NCBI GenBank assembly: GCA_963843745.1 | Contig: CAWJLP010000007.1 | Span: forward strand, 620,001 to 684,000 | DNA: 64,000 nt | From: Trebonia sp963843745 | Lineage (GTDB): Bacteria; Actinomycetota; Actinomycetes; Streptosporangiales; Streptosporangiaceae | Direction: 5' to 3' | Shown here: positions 17,407 to 24,245 of the stretch, piece by piece | Numbering within the stretch: the stretch's first letter is position 1 | Layout: every line of letters begins with the position of its first letter | Made by a program: the position numbers and the translations under genes | The notes under the pieces: model-generated | What the model saw: the letters and a program-made list of their open reading frames with translations, nothing else | What the model was told of the DNA's origin: nothing | Database searches by the model: none

Positions 17407-18610
17407 CTAGCCGAGAAGTGATTTGATCGCGTCCAGTGCCGCCCGGATATTCGTCACTGAGTTCGCGTAGGACAGCCGCAGGAAGCCCTCGCCCCACGCC
17501 CCGAACGCGGTGCCGGGCAGGGCGGCGACGCCCGCTTTGTACAGCAGCCTGTCAGCCAGCTCGCTCGCGGTCAGGCCGGTACCTGTGATGTTGGGAAACG
17601 CGTAGAACGCCCCCTGGGGCTCGACGCAGCTGATGCCCGGAATCTCATTGAGGCCGCCGACAATCACGTCACGTCGTGCGCGGAATTCTGTGACCATCTG
17701 CGCGACTCCGTTCTTGCGGCCCGCCGAGCGCCGCGATGGCCGCGTACTGGCTGAACGCCGAAGTGCACGAGACCGAGTTAATGGCCAGCCGGGTGACCGG
17801 CTCCACGAGGGCGGGCGGGAAGACGCCGAAGCCGAGCCGCCAGCCCGTCATCGCGTACGTCTTTGACCAGCCGTCCAGCAGGATCGTCCGGTCCGCCATG
17901 CCGTCGAAGTCGAGCACGCTGGCATGCGCTGCTTGCTGTAGGGGGGACGACCCCCCTACAACCCCCCGACCATACCGAATCGCCCAGTAGACCTCGTTGG
18001 AGAGCACCACCAGGTCGTGGCGCTGCGCGAGCCCGGCGATCGCGGCGCAGTCCTCGGGGGTCAGCGCGCTGCCGCACGGGTTGTGCGGGGAGTTGATGAT
18101 CAGCAGCCTGGTGCGCGGGGTGATCAGCCGTTCGAGTTCGGCGACATCGATCCTGAAGCCGTTGGACTCACGCAGCGGAACGGGCACGGGTACCGCGCCG
18201 GCGAACGAGGTGATCGACTCGTACATCGGGAAGCCGGGGTCCGGGTAGAGCACCTCGTCCCCGGGTCCGGCTAGCGCGAGGATCGTGAAGAACATGATCG
18301 GCTTGGCGCCGGGCGTCACCACCACGCGGTCCGGAGGCACCCGCATCCGCCCGGTCCGTTCCAGGAACGCGGCGACCGCCTCGCGCAACGCCGGGATCCC
18401 CGGCGCGGGCACGTAGTGCGTGTGGCCGGTCCGCAGCGCCTCGACCGCGGCCTCGACGATGTGCCCGGCCGTCGGGAAATCGGGCTCGCCGATCTCCAGG
18501 TGAACGATCGTCTGCCCGGCGGCCTCCAGGGCCTTGGCCTTGGCGAGCACCTCGAACGCGGACTCGGTGCCGAGCCGCCCCATCCGTTCGGCAAGCCGGA
18601 ACTCCGTCAT
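17407..18610 (-). pseudogene. Pyridoxal-phosphate aminotransferase (class I/II), frameshift and hairpin insert
   Basis: About 400 residues starting MTEFRLAERMGRLG. The fold-type I core is clear: HYVPAPGIPALREAVA, NSPHNPCGSALTPEDC, and the PLP lysine in DGWSKTYAMTGWRLGFG. The frame shifts by +1 near 17714 (AALGGPQ then NGVAQMVTEFRARRDV in the next frame) and ends at 17407. A 13-residue in-frame insert (from a G6/C6 hairpin) lies just after the NEVYWAIRY segment that normally reads straight into the 'h-x-S-v' strand. Likely an alanine/aspartate-type enzyme; substrate not determined. Confidence 0.85.
17934..17972. repeat. G6/C6 hairpin insert in the aminotransferase gene
   Basis: A perfect hairpin: TGTAGGGGGG (17937-17946), loop ACGA, CCCCCCTACA (17951-17960), followed by another C6 run. 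It adds about 13 codons in frame to the aminotransferase. Similar in kind to the insert at 8180-8327. Confidence 0.65.
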
Positions 18611-18701
18611 GCCCCGATGATAGTTTCGCTCCCGCCCGTCAACAGGGCCGCCCCGCGTGCCGTCCTGCCCCGGCCGCGGGCCGGCATGGAAGACTGCTGC
18701 C

Positions 18702-19973
18702 ATGGACGCCGGCGAGCCCCTCGAGCGCGCGTACCGGGAGGAGGCGACCCGGATCAGGGCCGCGCTCGCGGCGCGCACCGGGGACGTGGGGCTCGCCGAG
18801 GACGCGGTGCAGGACGCGTTCGTCGAGGCGATGGAGCACTGGCCGCGCGACGGGGTGCCGCCGAACCCGGGCGGCTGGCTGGCCACCACGGCGCGCCGCA
18901 AGGCGCTCGACCGGCTGCGCCGCGACAAGGCCGGCGCGGAGAAAATCGCCCTGCTCGCGGCCGCCGACGGCGCCCCGGATGCCGCGGAGCCGACCGCGGA
19001 CCAGCCGGGGGATGCCGCCGGGGTCGGCATCGGGGGACCGGGCGGCGCGGACCGGCGCGCGGACGACGAGCTGCTGAGCCTGGTGTTCGCCTGCTGCCAT
19101 CCGGCGTTGCCCGAGCAGGCGCAGGTCGCGCTGACGCTGCGCGCCGTCTGCGGCCTGACCAGCGACCAGATCGCGTCCGCTTTCCTGGTCAGCGAGCCGA
19201 CCATGGCCCAGCGGCTGCTGCGGGCGCGCAAGGCGCTCACGCAGGCGCGCGTCAAGGTGCGCGTACCTGACCCCGACGACCTCGGCGAGCGGCTGGCCGG
19301 CGTGCTCGCCGTCGTGTACCTGGTCTTCAACGAGGGGTACCTGGCCAGCTCGGGCCGCGAGCCCGCCCGCCGCGACCTGGCGGCCCAGGCGATCGCGCTG
19401 ACCAGGACGCTGCACCGGCTGATGCCGCGCGAGCCAGAGGTGCTCGGCCTGCTCGCGCTGCTCCTGCTGCACGAGTCGCGGGCCGCCGCCAGGTTCGACG
19501 GCTGGGGCCGGCTGATCAGGCTCAAGGACCAGGACAGGTCAAGGTGGGACAAGAAGCTCGCCGACGAGGCGGGCGTCCTGCTCGACCGGGCGATCGCGCT
19601 GCGCCACGCGGGGCCGTACCAGGTGCAGGCGGCGATCGCGGCCCTGCACGCGCAGGCGCCGTGTTACGAGGAGACCGACTGGCGGCAGATCCGGCTGCTA
19701 TACAGCCGGCTGCAGCAGCTGGCTCCGTCCCCGGTGGTCCTGCTGAACCGGGCGGTCGCCACCCGGTACGCCCTGGGTGCCGAGGCCGCGCTCGCGGAGA
19801 CCGAGCCGCTGGCCGCCGAACTCGACGGCTACCACCTCTTTCACGCGCTGCGCGCCGGCCTGCTCGCCGCCCTGGGCCGGGCCGACGAGGCACAGGCGGC
19901 CAGCGAGCGAGCGCTCGCGCTGACCGTCAACCCGGCCGAGCGCGAGCTGCTCACTCGCGGACTGTCGCTGTGA
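18702..19973 (+). CDS. ECF RNA polymerase sigma factor, ECF42/SigJ-like with C-terminal extension
   Basis: A 423-residue sigma-70 family factor. Region 2 is at the start (ERAYREEATRIRAALAARTGDVGLAEDAVQDAFVEAM), region 4 around residue 150 (LTLRAVCGLTSDQIASAFLVSEPTMAQRLLRARKAL), then a TPR-like extension of about 200 residues (DUF6596) typical of ECF42. ECF42 genes are known to be linked to DGPF/YCII genes, and such a gene ends 7 bases downstream on the opposite strand. ATG at 18702 fits the conserved start. No anti-sigma factor is seen; the C-terminal extension is thought to take its place in this group. Confidence 0.92.
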   Translation: MDAGEPLERAYREEATRIRAALAARTGDVGLAEDAVQDAFVEAMEHWPRDGVPPNPGGWLATTARRKALDRLRRDKAGAEKIALLAAADGAPDAAEPTADQPGDAAGVGIGGPGGADRRADDELLSLVFACCHPALPEQAQVALTLRAVCGLTSDQIASAFLVSEPTMAQRLLRARKALTQARVKVRVPDPDDLGERLAGVLAVVYLVFNEGYLASSGREPARRDLAAQAIALTRTLHRLMPREPEVLGLLALLLLHESRAAARFDGWGRLIRLKDQDRSRWDKKLADEAGVLLDRAIALRHAGPYQVQAAIAALHAQAPCYEETDWRQIRLLYSRLQQLAPSPVVLLNRAVATRYALGAEAALAETEPLAAELDGYHLFHALRAGLLAALGRADEAQAASERALALTVNPAERELLTRGLSL

Positions 19974-19980
19974 GCCCCGG

Positions 19981-20322
19981 TCAGCCCATCTCGATGACGG
20001 GGCGGACCTCGATCGCGATCCAGCCGCGGTCGACACCCGGCCAGGTCTTGGCGACCTCGACGGCCTCGTCGATCGAGTCGGCGTCGATCACCGAATAGCC
20101 GCCGAGCACTTCCTTCGTCTCCACGAACGGGCCGTCGGTCACGCCGGCCGCCCGCACGGTCTTGGCCGAGTCCGCCCCCTGGAGCTGGTGCCCGCCGTCC
20201 AGCTTGCCGGTCGCGCCCCACTTCTCGTACCAGGCGCCGATCTCGGCGTACCAGGCGCCGTACTCGGGGCTCTGCTGTGCCGGCTCGGCCGGAGTGTCGA
20301 TGATCAGCATGACGTACTTCAC
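19981..20322 (-). CDS. DGPF/YCII-related domain protein
   Basis: A 113-residue protein of the YCII family, subgroup DGPF: VKYVMLIIDT at the start, the name motif TDGPFVETKEVLGGYSVIDADSIDEAVEVAKTWP, and a C-terminal strand with RPVIEM. GTG at 20322 has a clear AGGAG site. Family members are dimeric alpha/beta barrels, function unproven, and are the characteristic partners of ECF42 sigma factors. Here it converges with the sigma gene. Confidence 0.92.
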   Translation of the reverse strand: MKYVMLIIDTPAEPAQQSPEYGAWYAEIGAWYEKWGATGKLDGGHQLQGADSAKTVRAAGVTDGPFVETKEVLGGYSVIDADSIDEAVEVAKTWPGVDRGWIAIEVRPVIEMG

Positions 20323-20433
20323 GTGCGTCTCCTTGTCCTCGCGGTGCCCTGCATGAGGCACCCTCTCACCGCACACCACGAATGGCGAGCAGCCGGATCC
20401 GACAACAGTCGCCACGAGATCGTTCCGAATACC

Positions 20434-20456
20434 AAAAAAGCTCCCCGCCGGAGGAA
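20434..20456 (-). terminator. Weak rho-independent terminator after the DUF3052 gene
   Basis: On the minus strand, the sequence following the DUF3052 stop codon forms a short GC stem (CTCC, loop GGCGG, GGAG) followed by C and six T. The stem is short, so this is tentative. Confidence 0.35.
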
Positions 20457-20876
20457 CTATCCGGTGCTGACGGGGGCCAGGTCGCGGTTCTCCACCCGCC
20501 AGACGAGGCGGAGGGCTGACCAGTCCTCGTCGAGCGCGGCGACCTTGACGTCGACGAGCCCCAGGGCGAGCGCGTGCTCGCGGACGATGCTGTCGGTGAT
20601 GTCGCTGGCGTGGCCCGCCGCGCGGCGCGGCCAGGCCGCCCAGATCGCGCCGGCCGGGAAGATGCGCCTCGCCAGGCCCGGCAGCCGGTCGGGGATCTCC
20701 GCCGCCGTGCGGAAGAACGCGATGATCACATCGGCGGCGCCGTCGGGGTCGGCGTCCAGGAGGCCGGGTGGCTCTTGCAGCTCCCAGCCGTCGGGCGGCT
20801 CGTCGAGCGCCACGCGGTGGCCGGGCTTGAGGCCGAGCTTGCGCGCCTGCGGCGTGCCGGAGTAGCCGGCGGGCAT
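20457..20876 (-). CDS. DUF3052 family protein
   Basis: A 139-residue protein matching the actinobacterial DUF3052 family: AGYSGTPQARKLGLKPG at the start, ADVIIAFFRTAAEI in the middle, and DVKVAALDEDWSALRLVWR near the end. The function of this small cytoplasmic family is unknown to me. It follows a small membrane protein gene by 13 bases on the same strand. Confidence 0.9.
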   Translation of the reverse strand: MPAGYSGTPQARKLGLKPGHRVALDEPPDGWELQEPPGLLDADPDGAADVIIAFFRTAAEIPDRLPGLARRIFPAGAIWAAWPRRAAGHASDITDSIVREHALALGLVDVKVAALDEDWSALRLVWRVENRDLAPVSTG

Positions 20877-20889
20877 CCTCGTGGCCGGG

Positions 20890-21207
20890 CTAGGGGACGG
20901 GGATGTCGTGGTGCTCGGCCGCGAATTCGAGCTCGGCGGGGGAGAGGTCGGCTTCCTTGACGAGGCGCACCAGGTCGAAGTGCCGGCCGACCGGGCACCA
21001 CTGGGCGCGCCAGAGGCCCAGGCGCAGCGCCTTCAGCGAGGCGCCGGGGATCCACGTCGTGGTGAAAAGGTGTCCCTGCCGGCAGCGCACCGGGACGCTC
21101 CGGCCGAAGGAGTAGCCCTGCTTGACGGCGACGATCGTGCCCGCCACGTAGCCGGCCACGATGACCGCGGTGACGGCGAGCCCGCGCTTGCGCTTCGACG
21201 ATGCCAT
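20890..21207 (-). CDS. Small membrane protein with a Cys/His-rich tail, unknown function
   Basis: A 105-residue protein: a basic start (SSKRKRG), one membrane segment (residues 9-27), and a C-terminal domain with CRQGHLFTTTW and WCPVGRHFDLVRLV, whose two Cys-x-x-x-His pairs could bind a metal. It lies between a methyltransferase remnant and DUF3052 on the same strand. No named family recognised. Confidence 0.75.
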   Translation of the reverse strand: MASSKRKRGLAVTAVIVAGYVAGTIVAVKQGYSFGRSVPVRCRQGHLFTTTWIPGASLKALRLGLWRAQWCPVGRHFDLVRLVKEADLSPAELEFAAEHHDIPVP

Positions 21208-21216
21208 GTGTCCAGG

Positions 21217-21483
21217 CTAGTCCGGTCCAGCGCGGCCGCCAGGGACCGCGGCAGCTAAACCCTGCGCGCCACCGTGCAGCACTGCGCCCCAGTGGCGGCG
21301 CAGCTGGCCGCCGGGCCCGGCACCGACCTCGCACAAGGTGTCGGCCTCGGGCCGCAGCCCGGCCAGGGCGATGAGCGCGGCGTACAGCTCGCCGGGGTAC
21401 TCGGGCCGCGCCTCCTGGTACCGCGCGGCGGCCGTGTTGAACGTCTGCCTGAGCAGCTCCCTGTCGTTGGCCTCAGGCGGCAC
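21217..21483 (-). pseudogene. Class I SAM methyltransferase, N-terminal fragment
   Basis: The first 58 residues (RQTFNTAAARYQEARPEYP, LIALAGLRPEADTLCEVGAGPGG) match the start of class I methyltransferases through motif I (E-V-G-x-G-x-G). The remaining 30 residues bear no relation to the family, and the 200-residue remainder of the domain is absent. It overlaps the end of the flavoprotein gene by 11 bases. A 3' deletion remnant. Confidence 0.75.
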
Positions 21484-22012
21484 CGAAACCAGTCATTTCC
21501 GCTGCCTCATCGAGCGCGAGGTGCCAGGGGAAGTCCGCTTCGCCGCCGGCGGGCGGCGGCGTGCCGCCGGGGCCGAGCAGGATGCTGACGCCCTCGGCGC
21601 GCAGCGCCTTGACGCTGCGCGCGAACTGGGGGCGGGAGGCGAGCGGCCCGCTGACGGCGGGCAGCACGACGATCGGGATGCCCATACCGGTCTGTTCGGC
21701 GAGCACGGCGAGCGCGTAGGAGTCGGCGACGCCGAGCGCCCACTGGTTGAGCACGTTGAACGTGGCGGGGGCGACGACGATCGCGTCGGGGACCCGGGAC
21801 CTCGGCATGCCCGGCTTGCGGTGCACGCTGCGCACCGGCGAACCGGTCAGTGCCTCTATTTCGGCCGCGTCGAAGAACGCCAGCGCGGACGGGGTGGCGA
21901 TCACCTGCACCGTCCAGCCGCGCTCGATGGCCTGCTTGACGAGGGAGCCGAGCTGCTCGGCTGGACCGGCGCCACAGGCCACAACGGACAGGACCCAGCT
22001 CTTGCGCGCCAT
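21473..22012 (-). CDS. Flavoprotein, phosphopantothenoylcysteine decarboxylase-like
   Basis: A 179-residue flavoprotein-fold protein of the EpiD/Dfp superfamily: an early glycine-rich CGAGPAEQLGSLVKQAIERG, AIVVAPATFNVLNQWALGVADSYAL (the 'a-P-A-t-x-N' FMN site) and VVLPAVSGPLASRP. Related small actinobacterial proteins are annotated as flavoproteins without a known reaction. Divergent from a methyltransferase gene. Confidence 0.85.
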   Translation of the reverse strand: MARKSWVLSVVACGAGPAEQLGSLVKQAIERGWTVQVIATPSALAFFDAAEIEALTGSPVRSVHRKPGMPRSRVPDAIVVAPATFNVLNQWALGVADSYALAVLAEQTGMGIPIVVLPAVSGPLASRPQFARSVKALRAEGVSILLGPGGTPPPAGGEADFPWHLALDEAAEMTGFGAA

Positions 22013-22059
22013 GAAAATAGATTAGCCCGGCGGGCCTCGCGTCCTTAGGTTTAGCCATT

Positions 22060-22794
22060 GTGGTCGACGCGCATTACACCGAGCCGCGGCTCGCGGCGCT
22101 CTACGATCCCCTAGACCAGGACCGGTCGGATCTCGAGGTATACGCGGCGATGGCGGCGGAGTTCGGGGCACGTTCGGTGCTGGACATCGGGTGCGGCACA
22201 GGGACCCTCGCCTGCCTGCTCGCGTCGCGAGGCTTCTCGGTTACCGGCCTCGATCCCGCGCTGGCGTCGCTGGACATCGCCAGGGCCAAGCCGTTCGGCG
22301 ACCGGGTGCGGTGGGTGCACGGGCCGGCCGACGCGCTGCCCCCGCTGCACGTGGACCTGGCGACGATGACCGGCAACGTGGCGCAGGTCTTCATCACGGA
22401 TGAGGAATGGGGCGCCGTCCTGGCCGCCGCTCATGCGGCGCTGCGGCCAGACGGGCGGCTGGTGTTCGAGACCCGCGATCCGGCGCGGCGGGCGTGGCTG
22501 GAGTGGGGGCGGCCGCATTCCTATATCCGGGCGGTGGTTCCCGGCATCGGCGGAGTCGAGGCCTGGGGAGACGTCACCGAGGTCAGCGGCGAGCTCGTCA
22601 CGTTCCGGACTACGTACATCTTCGACTCCGACGGCGCGGTGCTGACGTCGGATTCGACGCTGCGGTTCCGCGGCCGGGACGCGGTCCTCGATTCGCTGGC
22701 GGCCGCCGGATTCGCCGCCGACGAGATCAGGGACGCCCCGGACCGGCCCGGCCGGGAGTTCGTCTTCGTCGCAAGGCGGATGCCGGGCGCATAA
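22060..22794 (+). CDS. Class I SAM-dependent methyltransferase
   Basis: A 244-residue methyltransferase. Motif I is VLDIGCGTGTLACLLASRG, motif II ITGLDPA-like (VTGLDPALASLDIARAK), followed by VDLATMTGNVAQVFITDEEW. GTG start. The start DAHYTEPRLAALYDPLDQDRSD is typical of a widespread actinobacterial group acting on unknown small molecules. Divergent from the flavoprotein. Confidence 0.9.
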   Translation: MVDAHYTEPRLAALYDPLDQDRSDLEVYAAMAAEFGARSVLDIGCGTGTLACLLASRGFSVTGLDPALASLDIARAKPFGDRVRWVHGPADALPPLHVDLATMTGNVAQVFITDEEWGAVLAAAHAALRPDGRLVFETRDPARRAWLEWGRPHSYIRAVVPGIGGVEAWGDVTEVSGELVTFRTTYIFDSDGAVLTSDSTLRFRGRDAVLDSLAAAGFAADEIRDAPDRPGREFVFVARRMPGA

Positions 22795-22801
22795 TGGCCC
22801 T

Positions 22802-23023
22802 GTGAGGCACGAGCGCCGCCACGAAGTGTGGGCAGCGGTGGTTCGCACGGTCAGGTCGGTGACGGCCCGCCTGCCGCGCCGCCGCGGTCGCCCGCCGGAA
22901 GACGCGGGCGTCCGCGAACCGCGCCGTCCGAAACCCACCCTCCCGGCGGCCGCCGTCGCGCTGGCCGAGCCACCCGTCCGGGTACGCCGCTGGTTCAGGC
23001 TCACCGGCGACCCGCCCGCTTAG
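22802..23023 (+). CDS. Small basic protein, uncertain
   Basis: A 73-residue arginine- and proline-rich frame with a GTG start eight bases after the methyltransferase stop and ending 47 bases before the monooxygenase start. Composition (RHERRHEVW, RRRGRPPEDAG) resembles a disordered basic tail. No family recognised; it may be only an open frame in GC-rich DNA. Confidence 0.35.
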   Translation: MRHERRHEVWAAVVRTVRSVTARLPRRRGRPPEDAGVREPRRPKPTLPAAAVALAEPPVRVRRWFRLTGDPPA

Positions 23024-23070
23024 CGCCTTAGCGGTGCTGTTCCGGGGATATTCGCGAGGAAGGTGGAGGT

Positions 23071-24222
23071 GTGGCGCTGCGGGCGGTGGTGGTCGGCGGC
23101 GGGATCGGCGGGATGGCGGCGGCGGTCGCGCTGGACCGGGCCGGGATCGACGTCCAGGTGCACGAGCAGGCGCGGAAGCTGACCGAGGTCGGTGCCGGGG
23201 TGTCGCTGGCGCCGAACGGACTGCGGATGCTCGACAGGCTCGGGGCAGGCGAGGGAATCCGGCGGCTGGGCGCGCGGCACGTCTCGACCGAGCTGCGGCT
23301 CGCCGACGGGCGGCCCGCGCGGCACGAACCGCACCAGTTCGCGCAGCCCGGGCGGAACGTGGGCATCCACAGGGCCGACCTCCTTGCGCTGCTCGCGGAG
23401 GAGTTGCCGCCCGGCACCGTGCGAACCGGGCACCGGTGCACGGACTTCAGCCAGGATGCCGACGCCGCCACCGTCGGGTTCGGCGACGGGACGTCGGTCA
23501 CGGCGGACGTCGTGATCGGAGCAGACGGCATTCACTCGGTGCTGCAAGGGTTCGTGGTCGATCCGGCGGAGCCTGTGTTCTCCGGGGTCGTCGCCTACCG
23601 CGGCCTGGTGCCGTCCATGGCCGGCTACCCGGCCGACACGATGCGGATGTGGGTCGGCGAGAGCAAGCACTTCCTGGTTTTCCCGGTCCGCGCGGGCCAG
23701 CTGCTGAACTACGTCGGCTTCGTCCAGTCGGGCACGCCCGTCCGCGAGTCGTGGTCGGCGACCGGTGATCCGGCGGCGCTGGCTGCGCACTTCGCGGGCT
23801 GGGACCCGGTGATCGGGGAGATCATCGCCGCGATCACCGGTCCGGGTGGCAGCGGCTTCCAGTGGGGGATGTACGACCGGGCGCCGTTGCCGCGGTGGAG
23901 CGGCGGACGGCTGACACTGCTCGGGGACGCGGCGCACCCGATGCTGCCCCATCTGGGGCAGGGCGTGAACCAGGCCCTGGAGGACGCCGTCGCGCTGGCC
24001 GAACTGCTCGGCGCCTGCGCGAGCCCGGCGGGTGTCCCGCGAGCGCTGGCCGCGTATGAGGAGCTGCGGCGGGACCGGACGGCACAAGTCCAGCTCGGCT
24101 CCAGGCGCAACGGCGCCGGCTACGACAGCTCGGGCAGCCAGCTCACCGACCGCCGCTGGATCTACCAGTACGACGCGGGAACAGAGGCCGCCGCGCTCGC
24201 CTCCACCGCCCGCTTCTCGTGA
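23071..24222 (+). CDS. FAD-dependent monooxygenase (salicylate hydroxylase-like)
   Basis: A 383-residue group A flavin monooxygenase. N-terminal GGGIGGMAAAVALDRAG binds the ADP part of FAD; VIGADGIHSVLQ is the D-G motif for NADPH/FAD; LLGDAAHPMLPHLGQGVNQALEDA is the GD motif binding the ribityl chain. Length is normal. It would hydroxylate an aromatic or related ring using NAD(P)H and oxygen. It has no nearby ring-cleavage genes, so the substrate is open. GTG start after AGGTGGAG-like sequence. Confidence 0.93.
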   Translation: MALRAVVVGGGIGGMAAAVALDRAGIDVQVHEQARKLTEVGAGVSLAPNGLRMLDRLGAGEGIRRLGARHVSTELRLADGRPARHEPHQFAQPGRNVGIHRADLLALLAEELPPGTVRTGHRCTDFSQDADAATVGFGDGTSVTADVVIGADGIHSVLQGFVVDPAEPVFSGVVAYRGLVPSMAGYPADTMRMWVGESKHFLVFPVRAGQLLNYVGFVQSGTPVRESWSATGDPAALAAHFAGWDPVIGEIIAAITGPGGSGFQWGMYDRAPLPRWSGGRLTLLGDAAHPMLPHLGQGVNQALEDAVALAELLGACASPAGVPRALAAYEELRRDRTAQVQLGSRRNGAGYDSSGSQLTDRRWIYQYDAGTEAAALASTARFS

Positions 24223-24245
24223 CGAAAGAGCGACTCTAGGCAGTC

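Noticed and set aside
18639..19552. Minus-strand extension of the aminotransferase frame by about 300 codons
   Set aside because: It lies entirely opposite the sigma factor and is not homologous to aminotransferases; the true start is at 18610.
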